Assembly: GCF_016801865.2 (NCBI RefSeq)
Contig: NC_068938.1
Coordinates: 78,457,316 to 78,521,315 of the forward strand
Reading direction: 5' to 3'
DNA: 64,000 nt
Source: Culex pipiens pallens
Lineage: Eukaryota; Arthropoda; Insecta; Diptera; Culicidae
Of this stretch, positions 10,847-20,984 are shown piece by piece; position 1 is the stretch's first letter, and each line of letters opens with the position of its first letter. The notes beneath the pieces were generated by a model, which saw nothing but the letters and a program-made list of their open reading frames with translations, made no database searches and was not told the DNA's origin. The position numbers and the translations under genes were made by a program.

Positions 10847-13278
10847 TGTTTGTATAAATCAAATCCAATTTTGGCCGAAATACTATGTTTAAGGTGTATT
10901 AATTCAATTCAACCAAAAATTCATGATTTTCGATTTAATAGCGATTTAAAAAAAAACAGAAAAAGTTACTTTTAATTGATTCACCAAGAAAGAACACCTT
11001 CAAACAGAAAATCAATTGTCATTCAGATCAACTTTATCACGCTTACCACATTTTAATTACATCAAATATTCAAATTCCTTTCTTACGGATCAAAAATTTT
11101 TGACAAGCAATTTGCCCGTTATTAATGATCACGGGCGCGTGCTAAGCTACCGTTACGACGATGATTACGCTCTCCTATGTGATCACGAATAACTCGTGTG
11201 ATCCGATCTAGTGATTAATACCAAAGTGAAAATGTCATTAATTTCGCCGGGGGGTAACTCAACGAAAGTGATTAATTATGCAGTTCGTTACTCCTCTCTC
11301 CTGACAAAGGTCACCAAGTCAATCATTAGGAGTTGTGAGTCTAATTCAGCACTGTTGTAATTTGAAAATAATTATGCAGACTCTTGGTTTCTGCTAGACT
11401 TGGCCGCGTTTTATCAGGTTCATCTTAAGGTGATTTTAATTGGATAGAGGTGGCTAATTAGGGTGGAGCGTTTTTCTTTGTGGCCTTGTGAAACAAGGGA
11501 GTTTTCCTCTGTTTGGGTTAATTTGCAAAACGGAACACGAAATAAACAAAAATCCCAAAATTACGCTTGGCAGGTTGATTTTATCACTTTGTGGAAAATG
11601 AAGCCATCAAACAAAGGGGTGTCCTAAGAGTGTTGCAAATCATCTACTTTGCTAGGAAATTATTTGACCAGATCGCAGTTGGCAGCGCTTTGATGCCACA
11701 GACCTTGGAGTTTTCTCACCTTAACCTTTATCGATCTAATAAAAGTAGGTGAGAAATTTTTTTCAAACAATTTCATGTAACAAACCAGTTTAAGTTGAAA
11801 CTTTGCGTCTTCAAGAAGTTTGAAGTTTGGCTAAGTTATATGTTGACTTTTCTCGAAAATCTTATTCTAAGTTGGACTATTGAGGGTTAAGGGCCTACTG
11901 TTTCAGCAGTGTACAGCTTAATTTTACATTCTCCACGGATGGTGAGTCCCATCCACCATCGGGAAAGCAGATGGCGACGAACCGAACAAATATTTATTAC
12001 AATTTTAAGACGAGCAAAGAAACCGGCCGCCAAAGGCAACAATTGTTACGTTAGTTCGGCCAGCCCTCCTCTTCCATTTTCTCTGATTAGTTAGGGAGTT
12101 TTGTTAAGGGGTAATAAGAGAGCAAAAATGGATCATAAAAATTTTGTTTATGATAATTTTTAAAGTAATTTTCCTTGCGGTTCACTCTATATCAAAGTAG
12201 GCTCATCGCTTGGTTTTCCCTCCCGGCATTGAAATCTCCCCAAAGGGAACTTCAATTGTGCTTGGTTGGGCGCACTTTTTCGGAAATGAAATTATTTTTA
12301 CGATCTCACAGGTCCCAACAGGCGCAAGGGAGGGCCTCCTAAATATTAATATTTGTTTTAGCACATGCAGACCCGGGGCCGGAGGTGTCGCACTAATGGT
12401 GGTTAGTTCCTGGAACTTTATCCACACAGCCATCAAGCGGAGTGGACTCCGAACGGTTTCACCTTAACGAAGTGTGTTAATTTTCGAATGTGCAGGAAAG
12501 GTTTGGAGCGTAAATTTACAACAAAGTCGTAAAAGTGTTGTGTGTTCATGAGAAATAAATTAGTGGCTGGTTTATAGTTGTGAAAAATTCATTTATTAAC
12601 AAAGTGATGCCAGCCAGGGGTTGTTTCGTTAGGTTTCTTTTATGGAGATTACTTGGGGACATAAATTTGCTTGGGATGGTTTCCATACGGAATGAGCTGT
12701 TCAAAGTGATACGTTAACTTTCGATATTAAATTATTCTGAAAGACGAATTCTGGTGGCATGGAGTGATATGTTGTCCTGTATTAAACTATGACTACTTTA
12801 GAAATATTTGTGTTCATTTTTAAAACCGGATCTCATTTTTCTGTACTCAAACTTTTCGATCCATCATCTAACCCATCGTCGGATGTCAAAAAATCTTCAA
12901 CAGCTTGAAGATCTGGTTACTTTATTTTGAGGATCTTAAACTGTTAAGTGAGTCTTCTGCGCACTCAAAAGAGTTTATGATTCTGATAGAAATTATTTCT
13001 ATATCTATATACGCCACCAATTTTTGGTTAGGAGTAATGAAGGCACCAACCAAATAGGTTGATTTTACTATGGAGCAATCTCAAATTGAATTAGGAATCT
13101 GGAATGGAATTTATCTGGCTTCAGGTTTCGAGATGGCATTCCATTTTGTCATTTAGATCAAAAATTGTACTAGAAAAGGAATATTGTAACGTTACTCAAA
13201 ATCAACCTTATTTTCATCGATTAAAAAAAATCATGTAAAATTGATACCTAAAACTTTCCTCCTCCCAATTCAAAACTC
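10847..13278. other. Single-copy-looking non-coding DNA
   Basis: No repeat family, RNA gene or convincing exon is seen. The composition is mixed, and several short GC-richer islands (about 11120-11300, 12010-12100, 12200-12470) contain many ATTA/TAAT cores. Open frames here are short and occur on both strands. Conserved non-coding or regulatory DNA is possible but not shown. Confidence 0.4.
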
Positions 13279-13785
13279 ATGCGTGCGGGCAACGCGTGCT
13301 TTCGAGTATCGCATTCCGCCAACTTCAAATTATCTCACCTGATGGTTGATGCAGGTAAAACATCAAACCCATCCCGTTCTAAACGGAACCAGACCTCCGG
13401 CAAAGCTTCTCCCGGCGATGAAATCGTCAATATTTTCCCCCAATTAAACGCACCTTCTTTCCCATTGATCTTGGCGACGGTGGCGCCCCGCCACCGACTT
13501 GGGAAGGGCCGGTCAGTGAAGTTTAATTTGAAATTGAAGCAAATTACAAACTTCCACCGCCGCGGCCGACCGCCATTGAAGCGACTAATAGATCTAATTA
13601 TCTGCGGACAAGCGCCGCCGCCGTCGAAGCGGACTAAAACGCAATCACCTCGCCTACTCATTTCTCCTACGGTCGGCGGCAACTGTTTCTGTCCTCCCCT
13701 CTGTATAGGAACTACGCAGCCCAGCGGAAGCGGATACTCCGATCAAAGCAGGCAGGTCTTGTCGTCAGCTGAGGGACTCATCTAA
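13279..13785. other. GC-richer segment open on both strands, unassigned
   Basis: A 168-codon frame runs on the plus strand and a 115-codon frame on the minus strand (13335-13682) in the same stretch. The plus frame contains an AT-hook-like RRGRPPLKR, but the rest has low-complexity composition and no recognisable domain. Neither frame has a promoter, splice context or 3' processing signal that I can support. It is more likely conserved or GC-biased non-coding DNA than a gene. Confidence 0.3.
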
Positions 13786-14689
13786 ATGCGTGTGAGGCTT
13801 GGGCGCGCATTTTTTTGGTGCGTATGGCAATGGATGACTTATTGGAGGGTTGGCCATAGGGTTCCCAGAAGAACAGGAAAAAAATAAAGAAAGCTGTAGA
13901 TGGGTCAATCCACCTTTAAATGTATCTGCACTAGAAATCAATCGGGTGTCCAAATGTACATATTGGCGCTGTCGTGCTAACTTGTTGCACGTCGCTTTTT
14001 GATGTTCCAAGAAATGTTTGACCTTCAATACATAACAACGAGAGCACGCAGTGTAAACAATAACAAACACGTTTTGTTTGGTTGACCATTCTGTGCATTT
14101 TCCTGAAGTTAGGTTGAATCTGGTTGCTGGAATCCCGAGTTATAATTACAAATGTTTACCGTAGTCGACAAGGTAGTCGAGCACTTACTTGTGTCAAACG
14201 CGTTCTGAGCTAAAATCACTTTGGCCAGTTGTCGCACTTACATCAATTTTCAGGATGTGTCAATGTAGCACGACAAGATTGAATCTTCTTTCATATGCAA
14301 AGTGACAACTATGCACGGCGTTTTTTCGATTTTCATTGAATATCTCAGGATTGGAATCAAATTTTGGGGATCTATGAAGGTCAAAAGGTGAGGTATACGA
14401 TACTGAATTCAATATTTTTTTATCAATCTCAAATTCGGAGGAAAGGGGAAACTTTTAGTTTGGTTGAAAATTAGGGTGGATCACGGTTAGGGTGATTTTG
14501 CAAATCTAACTTTTCAGGAATATTTTAGGGGTTTTTTTTGTCATCTTGAAATTTTTGGGCTTGCTAATCCACGCAACCTTTTTCAAGGCACCAAAATTTT
14601 ATCTTGAAATCTGCGCCTTCTACGACAAAATTTAGATAAAACGTCTGAGAAAACCTTCAAAACCAGTTTTTTGAACGTAGAGTTTTATT

Positions 14690-15151
14690 AATGTTCTTTC
14701 TGTCACCAACAGTGAGCGAGTTGTGGCGCTATAACCACGGCAAATAGTGTCCAGGGCATTTGTGGAAATACAGTGTCCCATCCTCGAGGGTTCCGGAGCA
14801 CCAAAACTTCTTAGCTGGTGGCTCCCAACGATTTATTGCTCCTACAAACAGGAACGTGAGCGGGGGATCCCCACGTTTCTTCCTCCCCTGTCGATTCAGA
14901 AATGTGTTGTTGTTTGAACATTCGTGTTCAAACTCAATCCAATTCAAAGAATCATCTTTGCGGTAAACTTTACGCAGTTGGCCTGGCCACTTTAACGTTT
15001 GTAATGTTTCAAAGCAATTTATTGCATTGGGCACTGCAATTGTTAATAATGACAAGAGGATGCTAGGCGTTAATCAACCTAAGGCATTTTCCAGGATGCC
15101 CTCGAAAGACTGGCTGCGCTAGGGTTAGATTAGATTAGATTAGATTAGATT
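14690..15151 (+). mobile_element. 5'-truncated copy of the long (GATTA)n-tailed SINE
   Basis: The segment from gagcgagttgtggcgctata (14712) to the tail matches the body of the full copies on the minus strand at 51729-53026 and 18014-19121. The tRNA head is missing, as expected for 5' truncation. It ends in five tandem TTAGA-type units at 15122-15150. No TSD is visible. Confidence 0.65.
15122..15150 (+). repeat. (GATTA)n tail
   Basis: The pentamer TTAGA/GATTA is tandemly repeated at the 3' end of the SINE copy. It is not the insect telomere repeat TTAGG. Confidence 0.9.
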
Positions 15152-15515
15152 ACCTAACTAACGATGCACAACATAATGATTTTTGGTTCAGTTTACTGCC
15201 ATTTATTCAACTTCCGAAAATATGCTAAAACACATTTTTATACATAACTTTTGAACTACTTATCGAAACTTCAAACAATTCAATAGCACCGTATGGGACC
15301 CTTAACCAAGTCGAATGCGACTGGTTTGGTCAAAATCGGTTCAGCCAGTGCTGAGAAAACTGAGTGACATTATTGGTCACATACACACACACATACACAC
15401 AGACATTTGTTCAGTTTCCGATTCTGAGTCGATATGTATACATGAAGGTGGGTTTTCGAGCTTAAAATAAAAAGTTCAATTTTAGAGCAGGGTTATTGCC
15501 AGTGAGGAAGGCAAA
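15152..15515 (+). repeat. Truncated copy of the GAGGAAGGC-ended repeat
   Basis: It begins ctaactaacgatg and ends in ccagtgaggaaggcaaaaaa, collinear with the last third of the longer repeat at 33424-34484. Shared landmarks are the CAGCCAGTGCTGAGA-type motif, a CA-rich patch at about 15380-15405, and gattctgagtcgatatgta. It contains no protein frame. Confidence 0.65.
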
Positions 15516-15861
15516 AAATCAGGATATTTTTTTAGGTCGAGATATCTTAATTTGAAAATGTATAATTTAAAAGGACCGGACCACCCTAACGATATTCGAA
15601 AATTGTCGAACTATATATTTTCCATGTAATTTTTCCTGCTGAATCTAAATCTGCCCTCAGAATTGAGCCTAATTGTTAAAATATCGATTTTTGGCCATAT
15701 TTTGGGTTTCAATGTCAAATTATCATAGAAATATTACCAACCAAGTACACTAAACAGATCTGTTAAGATCAAAAGATGAGGCATTGATTGCTTCACAAAA
15801 GAACGTTTTAAACTCAATTTTGCTCAAAATCGACGTACGACAAGATAGCACGAACACGACG

Positions 15862-16446
15862 ATTTGTGCAACATATAATGCAAACAGTTTTAAAATTTCA
15901 ACGTGAACTGCTTCAGTCCATTTTTTTAGAATTTGTCCTCGATCAACCTCATAAGATTAGCTGGAACCACAGACATTGAATTTTGATCATACATGTTTTT
16001 CACAACTTTTGTAAAAAAGACAAGCCTTTTGAAAAACCGTCAGTCCCAATTATTCTTCTAACACTTGGAAACCCTAAACGGGGAATACCCGCGCACCAGT
16101 AATGATACTTATCAAGTCCCGTCCCCCCCACTTTGTCCACAGTTCATCTAAACTGTGCTCGCTTGACCACCCCAATGAGTGTGGTGGGAATCCCGCCGGC
16201 CAAGTGATTTGTTCCCATATTCCAGTTTTTATTAGCAGAAGATGTCGCCCCACACGTGTGAGGCTCCAGCTAAGCGGGAAAGAAAAAGAGGGAGAACGTA
16301 ATTATGTTGCTCGGGAAAGATAAAATAAGTCACGACCCGACGCGGAACGGAAATTAAAGTGGAGCTACTTACTTCGCGAGGTAATTTCCCTGCAAGTTGG
16401 ATTAATGCTGAACAGTTACGATTAACTGTCTTTGATAGGGATTAAG
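15862..16446. other. Unassigned DNA between two MITE copies
   Basis: It contains short ORFs only (one of 73 codons at 16102) with no family signature. GC content rises near 16080-16340, but nothing specific can be called. Confidence 0.4.
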
Positions 16447-16450
16447 ATGT

Positions 16451-16969
16451 CGTCGCCATCGTGCTAACTTGTCGTACGTGCATTTTGGGCCAAATTGAGT
16501 TAAGAACGCCATTTTGTGCAGCTCACAATGCCTCACCTTTTGACCTTCACAGATCCCCAAAATTCGATTTCAATCCTGAGATATTCAACAAAAACCGAAA
16601 AAACTCCGTGCATTTTTGTCACTTTATATATGAAAGTAGTTTCAATCTTGTCGTGCTATCTTGTCACTCCATGAAAATTGATGTAAGTGCGACAAAAGGC
16701 CAAAGGGATTTCAGGCCAGGAAAGTCAGGATGCGTTTGTCGCACGTACAAGCTAGACTACCGTAAACATTTGTAATTATAACTCGGGACTCCAGCAACCA
16801 TCTTCAACCAAACTTTGGGACAATGCACAGAATGGTGAGCCAAACAAAACGTGTTTGTTATTGTTTACATTGCGTGCTCTCGTTGTTGAATATTCAAGGT
16901 CAAACATTAAAACGCGTTTTTCTCGGAACGTCAAAATGGCGGGTGCGACAAGATAGCACGACGACGTCG
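16451..16969 (-). mobile_element. CGTCG-ended MITE with 4-bp TSD (copy A)
   Basis: The 519-bp unit begins CGTCGCCATCGTGCTAACTT and ends ...AAGATAGCACGACGACGTCG. Its ends are imperfect inverted repeats centred on CGTGCTAACTTGTCG / CGACAAGATAGCACG. The four bases atgt occur on both sides (16447-16450 and 16970-16973). Copy B at 18414-18932 is almost the same length and differs at roughly ten positions by eye. The frame on the plus strand (16461-16775) is preserved in copy B only because the copies are young; it has no known domain. Strand is given relative to the 2231 element. Confidence 0.8.
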
Positions 16970-16973
16970 ATGT

Positions 16974-17992
16974 GATAGCTCTTAATTGTGTGAAAGCTTG
17001 CCTTATGAAACTCCCAGATTAGTTCTTTAATTGTTATAAAACGTTTGTAATTATTTCTATGTTTAAAATTTTCACTCAAATGTGTTTCGTTATCGAAATT
17101 TAAAAAAAAAGTATCGTGACAAAATTTACAACCACCGGTATAAATATTTGTGGCACCTAATATTTCTCACTTTGGCGGCGGAAATGCCCCCAAATGCTCA
17201 CACCAATCTGCTCATTTTACGTCGTTATTATTTACGTGTTCTCTCTGTCCGAAAACAACCCCCTGGGACGAACAAGTGACACCAAGCTTGGACTCAGTCG
17301 GGTTTTGCAACCAACCGTAAGCTGGAATCAACTTGTATTTTTTCCAAAAAAAATAAAACATTTCAAAAAGCAAAATTTCTATGTTTCAATGCTTCAGTTA
17401 AGTGTTCTATAAATAATAAAAGAAGAATAATAACTCTTCAACTCCACTCTACAGTACTTAACCGAGCAGTTAAGCGAACAATTTACATGCAACGCGGGGC
17501 AATTAATTTAAAGTTTAATTTTTTATACCATTTTTTGCAAGTTACCATACTGCAGTCTCAGTTCTCCGCTGCAAATCAAACCAGCAGCGGATGTGAGCGC
17601 GCACCACGGGGTGAAGGTAATTTTATTGGCTCAAAACCGAAATTAACGCTCGAACCCAGCTCGAGTGCGGATTTTGTGAATCGGAATGGCCATTTTGCGG
17701 CACACGCCCATGCGCGAGCCCTCATGCCGAGGTGACAAGCTTTTAATTGCCCCGACAGCTCGGTGAGTAAGCGGGAATCCATACTGAGAGGTAGAGGGAC
17801 GAGACTGGTGGTGTCGGTGTTCGTGGTTTCATGGACCAGGGTCTGAAACTGTAATCGATTTGTTTGAATTAAACGTTCGATGAAATTAATTTGAAATCAG
17901 TTCAAAGTCGTTAGTCTTTGTGTTTTGGAGCTTGCAAGGTTATATAATATTGTTTGATAGATTTGATAACACTAAGCATCATCTATCGTCCC
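16974..17992. other. Unassigned DNA; GC-rich patch at 17570-17790
   Basis: No repeat ends or RNA genes are seen. The patch at 17570-17790 is open on both strands (plus 17487-17735, minus 17576-17782) but without a recognisable domain or splice pair. It may be unique non-coding DNA. Confidence 0.4.
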
Positions 17993-18413
17993 CTAAACAT
18001 AATATTTTAATTTAATCTGATCTAATCGAACACAAGCGCAGCCAGTCCGAAGAAAGCATCCGGGAAGAACTCATGGTTAGATTACGCCTCAAGTTCCTTC
18101 TTGTCATTATTAATGATTGCAGTACATTCGAGAACACTCATTAAAGTGGCCCGGCCTACTGCGTTGCATTAACCGCATGAGACAGATTCTATTAACAGAT
18201 CCCACATTTCATAGAACCATCAGGGGAAGAAGAAGAAGCCGGGGACATACCGTACCAACCGGTTCGAGTTATTTATAGATTATAATGGTGTGTGGTGTGT
18301 AGGGGAAATGTTGGGGAAGGGATTGTTGTATTATATAGTAAATGACCTTGTGACATTAATTCACCACTACAGATTAATTCACTTAAGGGGTGTCAACCCC
18401 ACGGTGGTCAAAT

Positions 18414-18932
18414 CGTCGCCATCGTGCTAACTTGTCGTACGTGCATTTTGGGCCAAATTGAGTTAAGAACGCCATATTGTGCAGCACACAATGCCTCACC
18501 TTTTGACCGTCACAGATCCCCAAAATTCTATTTCAATCCTGAGATATTCAACAAAAACCGAAAAAACTCCGTGCATTTTTGTCACTTTATATATGAAAGT
18601 AGTTTCAATCTTGTCGTGCTATCTTGTCACTCCATGAAAATTGATGTAAGTGCGACAAAAGGTCAAAGGAATTTCAGGCCAGGAAAGTCAGGATGCGTTT
18701 GTCGCACGTACAAGCTAGACTACCGTGAACATTTGTAATTATAACTTGGAACTCCAGCAACCAACTTCAACCAAACTTTGGGACAATGCACAGAATGGTC
18801 AGCCAAACAAAACGTGTTTGTTATTGTTTACATTGCGTGCTCTTGTTTTTGTATATTCAAGGTCAAACATTAAAACGCGTTTTTCTCGGAACGTCGAAAT
18901 GGCGGGTGCGACAAGATAGCACGACGACGTCG
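18414..18932 (-). mobile_element. CGTCG-ended MITE with 4-bp TSD (copy B)
   Basis: It has the same 519-bp unit and ends as the copy at 16451-16969. The flanking 4-bp repeat is aaat (18410-18413 and 18933-18936), different from copy A's atgt, which supports a genuine 4-bp TSD. It is inserted inside the long SINE. Four-bp duplications are unusual for the common mosquito MITE groups (TA, TTAA, 8 bp). Confidence 0.8.
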
Positions 18933-19045
18933 AAATGGCTAGAGCATCTGACTACCAATCCAAAGGTGTGAGTTCGAATCCCACCTGATTCCGTTCGTTT
19001 TTTTGATCATATTCAAAATTCAATTATAGTCGAAAAATTTCAAGG

Positions 19046-19120
19046 AGACCGGTCGGGAATCGAACCCTGAACCTTCCGCTTATAAGGCGGGAGCCGTAGG
19101 CATTAAGCCACGGCCCGGTC
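19046..19120 (-). other. tRNA-like 5' head of the long SINE (copy A)
   Basis: On the minus strand it starts GACCGGGCCGTGGCTTAATG, and the acceptor arm pairs at 6 of 7 positions with ACCGGTC. The anticodon loop CTTATAA would read TAT, and box B is GGTTCGATTCC. The T stem pairs at only three positions, and a TAT tRNA without an intron would be unusual, so it is a SINE promoter and not a tRNA gene. Confidence 0.6.
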
Positions 19121-19142
19121 ACTAAACATAATATTTCAATTT

Positions 19143-19752
19143 TCAAAAAAAACTGAAATTAAACAGCATTTTAACAACAGATTCTATGACGAACCCTGTT
19201 AAAAAAAATACAAGGGTTTATTAGGGTGGTCCAAATCTGAACTTTCTCGGGGCTACCCTCTGAAATCAAAGAATAACCCATCACTAGGCTAAATGTATGT
19301 ATGTATGTATGAACCCCATACCCACAGACAACTTGGTCCCGAAACACATGTGAGCGCAAGGTGAACAATTCGATCATATTTTACTCCGTAATCTGTAATC
19401 TTATCAAAATGGTTACCCTCTTCCCTTCCCAAGTGCCGGAAATTTGTAGCGGGTGTAGGGACACTTTGCATAGACGCCCTTGTTCCCATCACGTCACTGA
19501 GGGTATGGAGCGACGAGAAATTAATAAGCATGTCCCCACAGTCGAACCTTCATTAGAGAAGCAGGCAATCCACAACTCACAGCGAACGACCAAGGTAACA
19601 CCCATACTGCGTATATAATAAAGTTGGCGTGGTTGTCTTCAATGAATTGTCAATATGTGTGTGTAAATAAAAGTGTTCTTTTGTAATAAAATGGAAAGCT
19701 TTCACCAAATTAGGAATTCTTCACATCCAGATGGGCATTTCATTCTTGAGGT
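19143..19752. other. Old repeat-like DNA left of the LTR element
   Basis: It contains agggtggtccaaatctgaac (19214), a short (TATG)n run at 19291-19311 and the motif aacccatcactaggctaaa (about 19275). That motif recurs at about 26488 beyond the LTR element. No gene is seen. Together with 26081-26508 it formed one continuous stretch before the LTR element inserted. Confidence 0.45.
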
Positions 19753-20975
19753 TATAACAACTGAAGGTTGCTGAGCTGTGCTTCCAGTATGGGTAGAGCC
19801 AGATACCGTTGGGACTCTCCTTCAAAACCCAGGATCGGCATGACGCTCGAAGTTACGCTAGGCCAAGAAAACATTCGCGATCAACTAAGGAAAAACTACC
19901 TTTATTTCACGCGGTTCGACGACAGTTTATTGGGCACTTCCTTCCTCACTCCTCACTAGCACGTCTCCCTTCCCACTTCCTTACTTCCTAGATCCTACCT
20001 CACACGATCCTTCTTCCTACTTCCTTGTGCACCGATGATCTGCTGCGGGGCCCCGATCTGCACTGCGGTCGTCGTTGTTCCGTCCGGATGACCGTTGAGC
20101 TCCTCCTGCAGTACGCCAACGGGGGTGGCTTCTCGGTCGTCGGATGGACCCTCCGACTTCTGCTGCTGCTTCTCGGACCTATCGCCAGCCGTCCGTGTCC
20201 TTCCTGAGCGTGTAACGGTGCTGCAGGCTTCGACGAGGCAGCGCCTCCGTCGGGATTGTCCGGGTTTGGGACACGGAGGTTACGTGGCGGCTTGGCGACG
20301 CACCGACCAACGGGTTGACGGTTGGTGGTTTCGGGGTTGGTCTGCCGGGCCGGATATGGCAAGGCCAGGGCAGAAACCAACGGGGTTTCACGGGGAAAAC
20401 TTGGGGTAAAACCCGAGAGGTCCTGGGGCAAGAGGGATTTAAAGATGGCGTTAGAGCGATGGCGGTCGGGATCAAGGTTCACTAGGGGGGTTGTTGTGGG
20501 GGATATCATCCTACCTGGGATGTCCAAATCTCGAGCAGCTCCTGCTCTTCGCTGTCCGCGGAACGTAGCACGGTTCCGGGCACTTCCTGACACGGTCAGG
20601 TTCCCTGCGGCCGCTGGTCCAACTCCGGGACACTGGCCTTCGGCTGAGATTGACGTCAGCCTTCCTCGACGTAGAATACCGGACTTAACATGGCGCAGTC
20701 CTGGCTACTTCGTCCTGAACCCCCCTGATCCGATACCCGCCAACTTTCCTCTCTTTTCGCCCTCTTTCGCCACCCCCTGCTGATCTCTCGTGCGATGTTT
20801 TCCACGATGACATCTGGTGGTGGCTAGCGGCAACAACGCACTGCGTGGGACTGGTCGTTCTGGGAGACGTCCAGGTAGCTTTCCGTCGACAACCACGAAC
20901 ATCTCTTGGCACTACATTTACACAAATACGCGACGAGTCACACCGATATCGAACACTACAGACACACTGGTTACA
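19753..20975 (-). repeat. LTR (3' LTR in element orientation)
   Basis: 1223 bp, beginning TATAACAACTGAAGG and ending ...CTGGTTACA on the plus strand. GC-rich in the middle, where it gives several overlapping frames on both strands that recur in the other LTR. These frames have no recognisable domain and are not called as genes. Confidence 0.9.
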
Positions 20976-20984
20976 CTCTCCCCC
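20976..20984 (-). promoter_or_regulatory. Polypurine tract of the LTR element
   Basis: On the minus strand GGGGGAGAG directly precedes the LTR start TGTAACC. In LTR elements this tract primes plus-strand synthesis, and it fixes the element orientation as minus. Confidence 0.7.

Larger units (their letters stand above)
13967..15861. mobile_element. CGTCG-family MITE copy, interrupted by other repeats
   Basis: The left end, cgctgtcgtgctaacttgtt, and the right end, gacaagatagcacgaacacg, match the ends of the copies at 16451-16969 and 18414-18932, in inverted orientation to them. The left part is collinear to about 14395 (gtcaaaaggtgagg) and the family resumes near 15762 (gatcaaaagatgaggcattg). 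About 1.37 kb of other repeats lies between. The copy is older and more diverged than the other two, and no TSD could be recovered. Confidence 0.65.
18014..19121 (-). mobile_element. Long tRNA-headed SINE with (GATTA)n-type tail, interrupted by a MITE (copy A)
   Basis: A TSD of up to 21 bp with one mismatch, ctaaacataatattt(t/c)aattt, lies at 17993-18013 and 19122-19142. Read on the minus strand, the 5' end is a tRNA-like module (19120 to 19046). About 55 bp later a second tRNA-like module lies in the opposite orientation (18937-18990, with its first part at about 18401-18413). The family body follows (18240-18010, with gcgcagccagtccgaag inverted), then the degenerate taatctgatctaatc tail. 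The CGTCG-type MITE at 18414-18932 splits the inner module. Without it the SINE is about 585 bp. No protein is encoded; it would depend on an autonomous LINE. Confidence 0.75.

Noticed and set aside
15122..15150. Interstitial telomere repeat
   Set aside because: The unit is GATTA/TTAGA and not TTAGG, and it is the tail of a SINE copy.
20000..20593. 197-codon minus frame (repeated identically at 25105-25698)
   Set aside because: It lies wholly inside the LTR, is duplicated only because the LTRs are, overlaps other open frames on both strands and has no recognisable domain.
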